From JAVBPE01 sp031549865 (GTDB lineage: Bacteria > Bacillota_I > Bacilli_A > Acholeplasmatales > Anaeroplasmataceae): 64,000 nucleotides of DNA. The translations under genes and the position numbers were made by a program. The DNA lies in contig JAVBPE010000001.1 of the NCBI GenBank assembly GCA_031549865.1, positions 7,655 through 71,654 on the forward strand, in the 5' to 3' direction. The notes under the pieces are model-generated. The model saw only the letters and a program-made list of their open reading frames with translations, did no database searches and was not told the origin of the DNA. This document shows, one piece after another, positions 41,778 through 51,384 of this stretch (the first letter of the stretch is position 1; every line of letters starts with the position of its first letter).

Positions 41778-41818
41778 ATATTTGCATCAAGATAATATAT
41801 TCGAAAGGAAGGATGATT

Positions 41819-43921
41819 ATGCAAAATAATTTAAATAATGAAGAATTTAGTTTAGAAAAATATGGACGTGATTTAGTAAAACTCGCCAAAGAAGGCAAAA
41901 TTGATCCTATTATCGGGCGCGATGAAGAAATAAGACGAGTTATTAAAATCTTATCTCGGAAGACTAAAAATAATCCGGTTTTAATTGGGGAACCAGGTGT
42001 TGGTAAAACAGCCATAGTCGAAGGTTTAGCACGCCGTATTGTTCAAAATGACATTCCAACATCATTAAAAGATAAAACTATCTTTGAGCTTGATATGGCA
42101 TCATTAGTTGCCGGAGCTAAATTCAGAGGTGAATTTGAAGAAAGATTAAAAGCTGTTTTAAATAAAATAAAAGAGTCTGATGGAAAAATAATCATGTTTA
42201 TAGATGAGATTCATTTAATAGTTGGTGCTGGAGCTGCTGATGGTGCACTTGATGCTTCAAATATGCTTAAACCAATGCTTGCTAGAGGTGAATTACACTG
42301 TATTGGTGCTACTACTCTTAAAGAATATCGAAATTATATCGAAAAAGATTCAGCTCTTGAAAGACGTTTTCAAAAGGTTTTGGTAACTGAACCAACTGTT
42401 TTAGACACTATCTCTATACTTCGTGGGATAAAAGAAAAATTTGAATTGCATCATGGAGTAACAATTACTGATACTGCTATTGTTGCCGCAGCAACTTTGT
42501 CAAATAGGTATATTACGGATAGATTTTTACCAGATAAAGCTATAGACTTAATTGATGAAGCGTGTGCTTCTTGTAAAATGGAAATGGATTCTAAACCTGC
42601 TGTGCTCGATAATTTAGATCGTAAAATTGCTCAACTTAAAATAGAACAAATGGCTTTAAAAAAAGAAAATGATCCTGTATCTAAAAATAGACTACAAATA
42701 ATTATTAATGAACTTAAAGATTTAGAAAATGAAAATCAAGTATTAACAACTAAATGGTTAAATGAAAAAAATGAAATTCAAAAATTAAAAGAATTAAAAA
42801 AAGAATTAGAAGATAAAAAATTTGAACTTGAAAATGCTTATAGTAGTGGCAATTATCAAAAGGCATCTCAACTTCAATATGCAATTATTCCAGAACTTGA
42901 AAACAAAATAAATGAAATGCAATCTAAAAATAAAGATAATAATTTATTGTTTGAATCAATAACTGAAGAGTCAATTGCTTTAGTTGTATCAAAGGCAACA
43001 AATATTCCTATTTATAAATTAATGCAAGGAGATAAAGATAAAATCTTAAATCTAGAAGATAGCCTAAAAACAAGAGTAATTGGGCAAGATGAAGCAATCA
43101 ATTTAATTAGTAATGCTATAATAAGACAACGAGCAGGCATAAAAGATGAAAATAAACCAATTGGGTCTTTCTTATTCTTGGGTCCCACAGGAGTTGGTAA
43201 AACTGAACTTGCTAAAGCTTTAGCACAAGCTTTATTTGATAGTGAAGACCATATTGTTCGTCTTGATATGTCTGAGTATATGGAATCACATAGTGTTTCT
43301 AAGCTTATAGGTGCTCCTCCTGGATATATCGGTTATGATGAAGGTGGACAACTAACTGAAAAAATTAGACGTAATCCTTATTCTATAGTATTATTTGATG
43401 AAATAGAAAAAGCTCACAAAGATGTTTATAATGTTTTACTTCAAATTTTAGATGATGGAAGATTATCTGATTCTCAGGGACGAACAGTTGATTTTAAAAA
43501 TACCATAATTATAATGACTTCAAATTTAGGTTCTGAATTATTATTAAAGGATAAAAATGCTGATATGTCATTTATATTAAAACAAAATTTCAGACCTGAA
43601 TTCTTAAATCGTATTGACGAAATAATAACATTTTCACCTCTTGATGAAAATGTACAAATTAGAATTGTTGATAAATTATTAAAAGATTTAAATACTAAAT
43701 TATTGAATAACAATATTAATATAAGTTTTAGTGATAGTGTAAAAAAATACATTATTAATGAAAGTTTTAATCCTGAATTTGGGGCAAGACCAATTAAAAG
43801 ATTCATTCAAAAATATATTGAAACGTTCATTGCTACAAATATAATTAAAGGTAATATATTGCCAAATAAAGATTATATAGTTACATTTTCTAATGATAAT
43901 TTATGCATTCTAGATAATTAA
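41819..43921 (+). CDS. clpB: ClpB-type disaggregase lacking the N-domain
   Basis: A 700-residue AAA+ unfoldase. D1 Walker A GEPGVGKT (about 57-64) and IDEIHLIVGAG. A long coiled-coil M domain begins KPAVLDNLDRKIAQLKIEQM and includes the YQKASQLQYAIIPELE end, which is specific to ClpB. D2 has GPTGVGKTE (about 455-463), MSEYMESHSVSKLIGAPPGY and LFDEIEKAH. No Clp_N repeat domain: the protein begins at SLEKYGRDLVKLAKEGKIDP, the linker before D1. Typical ClpB is about 860. With DnaK it resolubilises aggregates. Start at ATG 41819 (AGGAAGG 6 nt upstream) rather than 41813. CIRCE promoter upstream. Confidence 0.93.
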   Translation: MQNNLNNEEFSLEKYGRDLVKLAKEGKIDPIIGRDEEIRRVIKILSRKTKNNPVLIGEPGVGKTAIVEGLARRIVQNDIPTSLKDKTIFELDMASLVAGAKFRGEFEERLKAVLNKIKESDGKIIMFIDEIHLIVGAGAADGALDASNMLKPMLARGELHCIGATTLKEYRNYIEKDSALERRFQKVLVTEPTVLDTISILRGIKEKFELHHGVTITDTAIVAAATLSNRYITDRFLPDKAIDLIDEACASCKMEMDSKPAVLDNLDRKIAQLKIEQMALKKENDPVSKNRLQIIINELKDLENENQVLTTKWLNEKNEIQKLKELKKELEDKKFELENAYSSGNYQKASQLQYAIIPELENKINEMQSKNKDNNLLFESITEESIALVVSKATNIPIYKLMQGDKDKILNLEDSLKTRVIGQDEAINLISNAIIRQRAGIKDENKPIGSFLFLGPTGVGKTELAKALAQALFDSEDHIVRLDMSEYMESHSVSKLIGAPPGYIGYDEGGQLTEKIRRNPYSIVLFDEIEKAHKDVYNVLLQILDDGRLSDSQGRTVDFKNTIIIMTSNLGSELLLKDKNADMSFILKQNFRPEFLNRIDEIITFSPLDENVQIRIVDKLLKDLNTKLLNNNINISFSDSVKKYIINESFNPEFGARPIKRFIQKYIETFIATNIIKGNILPNKDYIVTFSNDNLCILDN

Positions 43922-43924
43922 TAT

Positions 43925-43976
43925 TAAAAAAACAGTATTTGGATACTAAGCTATTAGTATTAAATACTGTTTTTTA
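43925..43976. terminator. Bidirectional terminator between clpB and the polysaccharide operon
   Basis: AAAAAACAGTATT / AATACTGTTTTTT stem around a loop that itself contains TACTAAGC..TTAGTA; A- and T-runs on both sides. Serves two convergent transcripts. Confidence 0.88.
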
Positions 43977-43982
43977 TTTAAT

Positions 43983-45428
43983 TTAAGATTCTTCATTACT
44001 AATTTTTTTATGTTTAAAAATTTTATTTAATATATTTTTTATATCTTTCCAATAAAATATTATAATAATAAATAAATATCCTATTGCAACTGGTATGTTT
44101 AATAAATAATTACTAAAATAATTTAAGCGCATTAGAATAAATAATATAAAAAACAATAGTATAAAAAATATTAATTTTTTTGATATTTCGATTAATTTAA
44201 ACTTCTTTAATACAATTACACATAACAAGATTGAAATCGAATATCCAATTAATGTAGCAATACTGGCTCCTTCGATGCCAATTTTTGGAATCAATATCAA
44301 ATTTAGAATTACATTTACTACTGCACCTATTGATAATATAAATAAATTTGGCCATGTTTTTTTTATAACCAAGAATTGATTTGTTCCAATTTGAAACAAC
44401 ATTAAAAGTAACGGTGATAAGTATAAATATGGAACACACAAGTAAGCACTCCAATATTCCTTTTCAAATAATAACTCCATTCCAAATTTACATATTGAAG
44501 TTCCAAGAATAGTTGTAGATAATGATAATAAAGCCATAACCTCAAAAATTCGGGATATTACTTTATTATTATCCTCATCTTTCATAATACTAAATGCGAA
44601 GAACTGCCATCCACCTGCAAATGCTAAATAAATTAACTGACTAAGTTGACCAATTTTCGAGCCAACAGCATATATTCCTTCTTGATCAGTACCGATTAAC
44701 CTCGCTATCATAATTCTATCACTAGAATTAAAAATCCAATATATGATAAAATTTGGCAAAAGAGGCAACGCAATCTTTAACATTGATTTAATATAGTCCC
44801 ATCTAATTCGTTTAAAACTAAACCATTTTTTATTCATAATTGCAAAAGCAATTTCTAAAATAAAAGATGATATTAACATAGCCAATGGTAATGCAATTAA
44901 ATAATGACCGTTTAAAATTAAAGGTATAGCTATCGAATATGAAATAATTGGAGATAAAGCATTTGTAATTAAAAAAATAACTTTTTTATTTTGCATTCTT
45001 GTTGGGGCTGCAACTATTGAATTTGTAGAACCTATTAATACGCTTAATGCACACAACATAACTAAGTTTCCATATGATGAGTCTGAATAAAATAATAAAG
45101 AAATTGGCTTTTTAAGTATTACACAAAGTAAAGCAACAATTGTTGAAGTTATCATCGTAAAAAAGAACGCACTTGAACATACATCTTTTTTATATTCAAT
45201 ATCATCTTTTTCAAAGAATAAACGATACATTGCATCATACATTCCCATAACAGCTAAGGCTGTAAATAAAGAAACAATTGTTGTTGATAAATCACTCATC
45301 CCATAATAAAACGAATCTGGCATTAATCTCGTAATTATAGGTACCATTAATAAAGGAATAATTTTTGCAATTATCCCTCCAACTCCATAAACGAAAAAAT
45401 TAGATATTAACAGCTTAATTCTTGACAT
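43983..45428 (-). CDS. Polysaccharide flippase (Wzx-like, MOP superfamily)
   Basis: A 481-residue membrane protein with about 14 helices, polysaccharide_synt/PST type: IKLLISNFFVYGVGGIIAKI, a long N-half and C-half repeat, ISRIF and FGMELLFEKEYWSAY are usual features of O-antigen/EPS flippases. It would flip undecaprenyl-PP-linked repeat units made by the cluster. Last gene of the long operon. Start at ATG 45428 (AAAGAG 9 nt upstream) or ATG 45446; either overlaps the acetyltransferase end. Confidence 0.85.
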   Translation of the reverse strand: MSRIKLLISNFFVYGVGGIIAKIIPLLMVPIITRLMPDSFYYGMSDLSTTIVSLFTALAVMGMYDAMYRLFFEKDDIEYKKDVCSSAFFFTMITSTIVALLCVILKKPISLLFYSDSSYGNLVMLCALSVLIGSTNSIVAAPTRMQNKKVIFLITNALSPIISYSIAIPLILNGHYLIALPLAMLISSFILEIAFAIMNKKWFSFKRIRWDYIKSMLKIALPLLPNFIIYWIFNSSDRIMIARLIGTDQEGIYAVGSKIGQLSQLIYLAFAGGWQFFAFSIMKDEDNNKVISRIFEVMALLSLSTTILGTSICKFGMELLFEKEYWSAYLCVPYLYLSPLLLMLFQIGTNQFLVIKKTWPNLFILSIGAVVNVILNLILIPKIGIEGASIATLIGYSISILLCVIVLKKFKLIEISKKLIFFILLFFILFILMRLNYFSNYLLNIPVAIGYLFIIIIFYWKDIKNILNKIFKHKKISNEES

Positions 45429-45951
45429 ATTTAATTTCTCTTTCATTTAAATAATCTTCTTCTAAAATACTATACCACTCTAAATCATAGAATTCATTAT
45501 TAACAATAATAGATTTCCTAGCTGTTCCTTCATGAACAAATCCACATTTATTATAAAATTTATTTGCTACAACATTTTCTTTAATAACATTTAAATATAC
45601 TCTTTTTAATCCTAATTCTAAAAAAGATTTTTTTAATAATTCCATTGTTGCTTTATATGCAAGGCCAGTCCCATGTATAGCTTTCGCAGTAATAATCGCG
45701 TATTCTGCACATTTTAGTTCAGCATCTACATTCTTTAATGATATAGTCCCAACCCATTCATCTAAAGCATTAACAATGGCAAAATGATAAGACTTATCAT
45801 CATTATAGGCATTTTCAATAAAATTTTCACAATTCTCAATTGATTTTACTCTAACTCTCAAATATTTAATAACATCAACATCTGTCATACACTTATACAT
45901 CAATATAGCATCTTTTTTTTCTAATTTTCTTAATATAATATCATCAAGCAT
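45415..45951 (-). CDS. GNAT acetyltransferase, probable sugar N-acetyltransferase
   Basis: A 178-residue RimJ/RimL-type GNAT: LRKLEKKDAILMYKCM, GTISLKNVDAELKCAEYAII, then the acetyl-CoA loop IHGTGLAYKATM (Q/RxxGxG/A variant) and NVIKENVVANKFYNKCGF. Located directly after the dTDP-sugar aminotransferase, so N-acetylation of the new 3-amino sugar is the most likely job. Known FdtC/QdtC enzymes are hexapeptide-repeat proteins, so a GNAT here would be a non-homologous replacement; alternatively it modifies another substrate. Start at ATG 45951, AAGGAG 11 nt upstream. Confidence 0.75.
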   Translation of the reverse strand: MLDDIILRKLEKKDAILMYKCMTDVDVIKYLRVRVKSIENCENFIENAYNDDKSYHFAIVNALDEWVGTISLKNVDAELKCAEYAIITAKAIHGTGLAYKATMELLKKSFLELGLKRVYLNVIKENVVANKFYNKCGFVHEGTARKSIIVNNEFYDLEWYSILEEDYLNEREIKYVKN

Positions 45952-46001
45952 AATTTTATTTACTCCTTCCAGATAATTCATTTGCAACTAAATCTTCTAT
46001 A

Positions 46002-47096
46002 TTAAAATCTATTAAGAGTATCAATAACATATTGAACTTCTTCATCTGTCATACCATAATACATTGGTATACTCAACTCAGTTTCAGAAATCTCTTCAGC
46101 TAATGGTAATTGGCCCTTTAAAATATTTAAATCAAGATATGCTTCTTGTAAATGCATTGGTGTAGGATAATGCTTATTAGTTCCAATGCCATTGCTATTT
46201 AAATATTTTTCTAACAAATCACGTTCTTTACATCTAACAGCAAAAATATGCCATATATGATAGTTATCTTTATTGACTACAGGAAGTATTATTTTTTCAT
46301 TTTTTATACCTTCAAAATATTTATTAGCAATTTTATTTCTATTTGAATTCCATTTATCTAAATGGTCTAATTTAATATTTAAGAAACCAGCTTGAATTTC
46401 GTCTAATCTAGAATTATTTCCTTTATAAATATGATGATATTTATAATCAGAGCCATAACAAGCTAAAGCAGCTATTTTAATAGCTAATTTTTCATCATCG
46501 GTAGTAACCATACCACCATCACCTAAAGCACCTAAATTTTTACCAGGATACATACTAAAAGCCGCTGCATCCCCTAAAGAACCTGCTTTTCGACCTTTAT
46601 ATAATGCACCATGCGCTTGTGCGGCATCTTCAATTACTTTAAGATTATATTTTTTAGCAATTTCATTAATCTTATCCATATCACTACATTGTCCATATAA
46701 ATGAACTACTATAATAGCTTTTGTTTTTGATGTTATTTTTTCTTCTATTAATGCTGGATTTATATTATATTCTTCTAAAATTGGCTCAACAAAAATAGGT
46801 GTAGCACCAACATATGTTGCAGCTAAAGCAGTCGCAATGAATGTATTAGAGGGAACGATAACTTCATCACCATCTCCAATACCATATGCCTTCAAAATAA
46901 GCATTAAGGCATCTAGTCCATTACCAACCCCAACAGCATATTTTGTATTACAATACTTAGCAAATTTTTCATTAAATTTATAAAATTCTTCACCTTGAAT
47001 GTACATTGATTTTTCATACATCTCTTCAAATTTAGAAATAATTTGATCTTTAATTTCTTTTTGCATTAAAGCAAAACTTACCCAAGATACTTTCAT
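46002..47096 (-). CDS. dTDP-3-oxo-6-deoxyhexose aminotransferase (DegT/DnrJ/EryC1, FdtB/QdtB-like)
   Basis: A 364-residue PLP enzyme of the sugar aminotransferase family: GVGNGLDALMLILKAY, GDEVIVPSNTFIATALAATY, VEPILEEYNINP, VVHLYGQCSDMD, EDAAQAHGA, FSMYPGKNLGALGDGG with the Schiff-base Lys (about 185), and GNNSRLDEIQAGFLNIKL. It transfers amino from glutamate to the 3-keto sugar made by the upstream isomerase, yielding a dTDP-3-amino-3,6-dideoxyhexose. Start at ATG 47096 (AAGGAtt upstream), just 1 nt after the isomerase stop, rather than 47126. Confidence 0.9.
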   Translation of the reverse strand: MKVSWVSFALMQKEIKDQIISKFEEMYEKSMYIQGEEFYKFNEKFAKYCNTKYAVGVGNGLDALMLILKAYGIGDGDEVIVPSNTFIATALAATYVGATPIFVEPILEEYNINPALIEEKITSKTKAIIVVHLYGQCSDMDKINEIAKKYNLKVIEDAAQAHGALYKGRKAGSLGDAAAFSMYPGKNLGALGDGGMVTTDDEKLAIKIAALACYGSDYKYHHIYKGNNSRLDEIQAGFLNIKLDHLDKWNSNRNKIANKYFEGIKNEKIILPVVNKDNYHIWHIFAVRCKERDLLEKYLNSNGIGTNKHYPTPMHLQEAYLDLNILKGQLPLAEEISETELSIPMYYGMTDEEVQYVIDTLNRF

Positions 47097-47097
47097 A

Positions 47098-47505
47098 TTA
47101 ATCCTTCTTTCCATTAATAGTTTCAATAAATTTTTTGTAATCTCTTATATAATCAGATTCATCATATAACTCTGATGCTAATACCATCAATACAGCATCA
47201 GACGAAAAATCATACATTTCTCGCCACATATCATTAGAAACATATAATCCTTCATATGGTTTATCTAATAAAATTTCTGCCGTTTCAAATCCATCATCTA
47301 AATGAATCTTGCAACTTCCAGATGTGCATATTAAAATTTGTTTTAATTTTTTGTGTGCATGGTATCCTCTTCTAACACCACCAACGGTATCATACATATA
47401 ATACACTCTTTTTATATCAAATGGGACTTCCTTCGAAGCTTCTAGGGCAACTAGTTGTCCTCTTTGATCACCATGCTGTTGAAATTTAATTATTTCATAA
47501 TTCAT
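47098..47505 (-). CDS. dTDP-4-oxo-6-deoxyglucose 3,4-ketoisomerase (FdtA/QdtA-like cupin)
   Basis: A 135-residue WxcM/FdtA family cupin: DQRGQLVALEASKEVPFDIK, RGYHAHKKLKQILICTSGSC, HLDDGFETAEILLDKPYEGL and NDMWREMYDFSSDAVLMVLA. The HAHK (family His bases) is kept. It moves the keto group from C4 to C3 on the RmlB product, feeding the aminotransferase next to it. FdtA (Fuc3N) and QdtA (Qui3N) differ only in C4 stereochemistry, not readable here. GAGG lies upstream of the ATG. Confidence 0.88.
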   Translation of the reverse strand: MNYEIIKFQQHGDQRGQLVALEASKEVPFDIKRVYYMYDTVGGVRRGYHAHKKLKQILICTSGSCKIHLDDGFETAEILLDKPYEGLYVSNDMWREMYDFSSDAVLMVLASELYDESDYIRDYKKFIETINGKKD

Positions 47506-47517
47506 ATGACACCTCTT

Positions 47518-48450
47518 TTAATCTATTTTAATAAATTTATTTTTATTTACAATATTTATTTTTTTACTATTTTTATAATGGAATAATCTTCCTACTTTAT
47601 ACAAATAGAAATCTGGAAACTTAAATAGATATTTAAAAAATTTAAGTTTTTTAGTATCTAAATTATAACTTTTAAATGCTAATGATTTTTTAACCAATTT
47701 ATTTTCACTATATTCTTTATCTAAGTATTTATCAAAACTAACAAAATCTTTATTCAAAATATTAAAAGATCCCATCTGAGTTGATACCCCTAAACCACAT
47801 TCATACCATATAAGATTTTCTTTTGATGCAGCTAATTTATAGTTATTTACTATAAGCAATGCGGTAAGTGGATAATCTTCTACCAATCTCACATCATTTT
47901 CTATTTCTTCAAGAAATTCTAATTCTAATGCAGTTTTACAGGCTATTGATGCTCCCAATATATAATCTTTGTAAACTAAAACATTTTTGTTAACAAAATA
48001 TTTATTATATGTAAATCTACTCAGTGGAGCTTTTCTATCCAGTATTTCATCTTCAATAGAATAATACACAGCTTTCCCAAATACCAAATCAGCATTTTGT
48101 TTTATAAATACATCATAGTAATTTTTCAAACTATTTTCATCATATAAATAATCTCCTGGAGATATAACTTTTGAATAAATTCCCTTACTTATTTTTAAAG
48201 CAGAAATAATATTTTTTACAGTTCCAACATTTTGTTTTAAAAAATTATATTTTATATTTAAAATGCCTAATGAATCACAAAAGCATTTTATATCGTTAAA
48301 AAAATCAATTTTAGAACCATCATCTGAAATTATAATTTCAAATTCTATTTTTTTTTGTTTAATGATGGAAATTATAGTTTCTTTTAATTTTCCTAAATCA
48401 GGATTATAGCAACATACTATAACACTAAAAAGTGGTTCGTTATTTGGCAT
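47518..48450 (-). CDS. Family 2 glycosyltransferase
   Basis: A 310-residue GT2: PLFSVIVCCYNPDLGKLKET, EIIISDDGSK (nucleotide site), SPGDYLYDE in the DXD position and the catalytic-base-like VEDYPLT. Acceptor and donor unknown; it is one of five GT2 enzymes in the operon. No signal peptide; a basic C-terminal helix region (KKINIVNKNKF) could associate with membrane. Confidence 0.82.
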   Translation of the reverse strand: MPNNEPLFSVIVCCYNPDLGKLKETIISIIKQKKIEFEIIISDDGSKIDFFNDIKCFCDSLGILNIKYNFLKQNVGTVKNIISALKISKGIYSKVISPGDYLYDENSLKNYYDVFIKQNADLVFGKAVYYSIEDEILDRKAPLSRFTYNKYFVNKNVLVYKDYILGASIACKTALELEFLEEIENDVRLVEDYPLTALLIVNNYKLAASKENLIWYECGLGVSTQMGSFNILNKDFVSFDKYLDKEYSENKLVKKSLAFKSYNLDTKKLKFFKYLFKFPDFYLYKVGRLFHYKNSKKINIVNKNKFIKID

Positions 48451-48495
48451 ATTTTTTCTCCATCTTATATTGAGTCATTTAAATTAGCGAAATAA

Positions 48496-49332
48496 TTAAT
48501 CATTATATTTCCCTAATTTATTAATCTTAGCATCTTTTCTACCTTTTAAAATCATTTTTAATTTCTTAAATTTATTATCTTCATACATGAATAATTTGAA
48601 TAGCATTTTCCATGTATCCTTATGCATATTTTTGAAATATTTTTTTGAAAATTTTGTTTTTCTTTTACAAAAATAAAAATTTCTAAAGTAATAATAATAT
48701 CTAATTGGTGAATGCCTTGAAACAATTATTTCTTTATTAAAAATTTTTCTTTTTTTTGAGTCACCTAATTCATGTAATAAAATAGCTTCATTTAGTTGAA
48801 TTATGATATTTCCATTTTCAATAAATTGTCTACATAAGTCAAAATCTACACAATCAATAAATAAATCACTATCAAAACCATTAATTGATTTATATAATTG
48901 AACGTTAATAACCGATCCTGAAGTTATAGCAATATCTACTTGTTCATATTTATTACTTGTACATTTTTTCTTATCTAATAGAGAAATCACAGATGACAAT
49001 ATTCCTATATTTGACATATCGTTTTCTTTCAAAAATTTAGGTATATATTTAAATGAGTCTTCAAAATATTTACTATCTTGATCCATTGTTAATATAAAAT
49101 CAACATTCAAAGATATTGCTTCATCCATGGCTTTTTTTAAAGCATATGCAATTCCCATATTCTTGCCTAACTTTATATATTGAATTTTTTCAAGCATTAA
49201 AATTTCTTCTATATTTATTTCTTTTTCACTATTATCAATTAGTATAATTTTTTCAACGTAATTATAATAACTCATAATATTGTTATATAAATCCTCGTTT
49301 GGATTATATAAAACTACAGTTGCATATAACAT
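48496..49332 (-). CDS. Family 2 glycosyltransferase, rhamnosyltransferase-like
   Basis: A 278-residue GT2: LYATVVLYNPNEDLYNNI, KIILIDNSEKE, GKNMGIAYALKKAM, LTMDQDSKY, GSVINVQLYKSINGFDSDLF, IDCVDFDLCRQF. It shares LxxDQDS and GFDxxLFIDxVDFDLCxQF with the product of 51385-52239; both follow the pattern of proteins annotated as rhamnosyltransferases. Start at ATG 49332 (GTGAGG 5 nt upstream) instead of 49383, which would overlap the polymerase gene. Confidence 0.8.
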   Translation of the reverse strand: MLYATVVLYNPNEDLYNNIMSYYNYVEKIILIDNSEKEINIEEILMLEKIQYIKLGKNMGIAYALKKAMDEAISLNVDFILTMDQDSKYFEDSFKYIPKFLKENDMSNIGILSSVISLLDKKKCTSNKYEQVDIAITSGSVINVQLYKSINGFDSDLFIDCVDFDLCRQFIENGNIIIQLNEAILLHELGDSKKRKIFNKEIIVSRHSPIRYYYYFRNFYFCKRKTKFSKKYFKNMHKDTWKMLFKLFMYEDNKFKKLKMILKGRKDAKINKLGKYND

Positions 49333-49343
49333 ATTAACCTCAC

Positions 49344-50426
49344 TTAACCAATCAATATACCAGTTATGGCTTCCAAATTCCATGCGATTATGAATAAACT
49401 AGTATATATAATCATTATAAAATATATTAAAAATTTTAATTTTATTTTAATTTTAAATATATTAATATTTCTATTCTTATGATAATATAATGCATCAGCA
49501 AATAATATATAATTTAAAATTAACATACCACGTTGAAGTCTCATAAAATCTGAATTTAAAAAAACAAAAGCAATTGAAATGCATAAAAATACATTTATTA
49601 TTTCAACTGTTTTAATAACTTCATATTTCATCATTTTCCCATTTGTGCTTAAATCATTAGCATATAAAAGCTTTATTCTATTTATTGCAAATAAATGAAT
49701 TATAAATAAAAACGCATAAACTATTATTCCATAATATGAAGTGTGATCTCCCGTTAGATAATTGTTAATTCTAGCGTATTGAGTTTCCGGTAAAATATAA
49801 TAAAACATTAAAACTACATAATCTTTTAAAATAATGAATGCAAATACACATATAAAAATTAAAATTGTTATAACATGCGTTTTAAATTTTTTTAATAAAG
49901 GTATAAAACAAAATATAAAATAAAATAAACATGAATTATGAATTAATGAAGCAACTGAAACTGCTAAAATATAAAAAATAATTCTTTTCAAATTTGGTTT
50001 AAATAACCATGGTATAGCAAATACCACAATACTTGCTGCTATAAAAAATCTAATTTGAATACAATCTAACAAAGCAGGAAAAATTAAATAAAATAATAAT
50101 GGATTAATCTTCTTAATAGATATTTTTCTAATTGTTGTTCGAATTAATAATAAACCCATTGCAAAGATTATGGTCTTAAATAGTATATACGATAAGCCAA
50201 GTTTGTTACCAACAATACATAAAGCTAACCAGCCTCTACCTAAAAATAAAGAATAATCTCCTTGTCCTACTGCATAATAGTTTAGCGAGTATGGTCCCAT
50301 ATCGGCAATATTAGGCGATAAGTAGCAAATAATACATAAAATAATAATTAAAATATAATCATATTTTCTCTTGTTTTTAAATGCAAATGCTAAAACAAAT
50401 GCCAATAAATAAAGAATTAAATTCAT
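49344..50426 (-). CDS. EpsG-like polysaccharide polymerase (Wzy role)
   Basis: A 360-residue polytopic protein with about ten helices and a large loop including ADMGPYSLNYYAVGQGDYSL and FLGRGWLALCIVGNKLG; NLILYLLAFVLAFAFKNKRK at the N-terminus and LHNSCLFYFI-like IHNSCLFY in the middle are EpsG features. In polysaccharide operons EpsG-type proteins occupy the Wzy polymerase position. No other polymerase is seen in the cluster, which supports that role. Overlaps the next upstream gene by 4 nt. Confidence 0.82.
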   Translation of the reverse strand: MNLILYLLAFVLAFAFKNKRKYDYILIIILCIICYLSPNIADMGPYSLNYYAVGQGDYSLFLGRGWLALCIVGNKLGLSYILFKTIIFAMGLLLIRTTIRKISIKKINPLLFYLIFPALLDCIQIRFFIAASIVVFAIPWLFKPNLKRIIFYILAVSVASLIHNSCLFYFIFCFIPLLKKFKTHVITILIFICVFAFIILKDYVVLMFYYILPETQYARINNYLTGDHTSYYGIIVYAFLFIIHLFAINRIKLLYANDLSTNGKMMKYEVIKTVEIINVFLCISIAFVFLNSDFMRLQRGMLILNYILFADALYYHKNRNINIFKIKIKLKFLIYFIMIIYTSLFIIAWNLEAITGILIG

Positions 50427-51376
50427 ATATTTTCTTTCCTTATTAATAATTTAATATCTTTTAAAATCGTATACCAATATCTATACATAAAAAGTGTTTT
50501 TAAAAACAATGTAAACATTTTAAAGATCTTCTTGTTTTCTAAATATTCTTTACGTTTTTCAACTACTTTTATGTGTTTTAACATAAATTTTTTATGTTTT
50601 TCATTAATATTTAATAAACTAAGATTTTCAAATATATCCTGTTTTATTTTAATATCTTTTTCTGTTATTTTAATTCTAAATTCCAAATTATCTTTATTTG
50701 GAATTCCAATAGCGTTATTGTTATGCAATCTATAATCTATCATTTCCGTATTTATAAAATACAAACCTTTAAACGATGCAGCTAAACAAGATATATAATA
50801 ATCATGAGGAGCTATATTTAAACCTTTAATAATCTCTTGTTTTATCTCTTTTTTAAATGCAATACAGCAGCCTGGAGTAAAATTATAAGTAAATTCTTTA
50901 TTAAATAAAACTTTTACCATCTTATTTTTTCTTACATAATATTTATATAAACCATTATTAGCAGTAAATAGTGGATTTTTATTATCAATTTTTAAACCCT
51001 CACTATTAATTCTTGTAAAAGAAGATCCTAAAACCGATATATTATTATTTTTTAAAAACTCTATTTCTATTTTTTCGATTTTATCAGCATGCCATACATC
51101 ATCATGATCGCATAAAAAGATAATATCTCCATTTGTTTCACTTATTGCTTTTGAAAAAGTTTTAACATAACTTAAATTATGACTATTAATAAAAATTTTA
51201 TAATTTGTATAATTAACTTGTTTAAAATAATTTTCTATCAATTCAATTGTATTGTCACTTGAACAATCATCACAAATTATTAACTCATTAATTTCTTTAG
51301 TTTGAGTAATTAATGATTGTAATTGCTCTATGATGTATTTACTTGAATTATAAGTAGCTAAAGCAACACTAATCAT
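50423..51376 (-). CDS. Family 2 glycosyltransferase
   Basis: A 317-residue GT2: MISVALATYNSSKYIIEQLQ, ELIICDDCSSDNT, FLCDHDDVWHADKIEKIE. The DHDDVW motif is typical of the rhamnosyltransferase/galactosyltransferase subgroup (RgpB/WcaA-like). The C-terminus holds a hydrophobic, Lys-rich segment probably touching the membrane. 4-nt overlap with the polymerase gene suggests coupled translation. Confidence 0.82.
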   Translation of the reverse strand: MISVALATYNSSKYIIEQLQSLITQTKEINELIICDDCSSDNTIELIENYFKQVNYTNYKIFINSHNLSYVKTFSKAISETNGDIIFLCDHDDVWHADKIEKIEIEFLKNNNISVLGSSFTRINSEGLKIDNKNPLFTANNGLYKYYVRKNKMVKVLFNKEFTYNFTPGCCIAFKKEIKQEIIKGLNIAPHDYYISCLAASFKGLYFINTEMIDYRLHNNNAIGIPNKDNLEFRIKITEKDIKIKQDIFENLSLLNINEKHKKFMLKHIKVVEKRKEYLENKKIFKMFTLFLKTLFMYRYWYTILKDIKLLIRKENI

Positions 51377-51384
51377 TTAATCAC

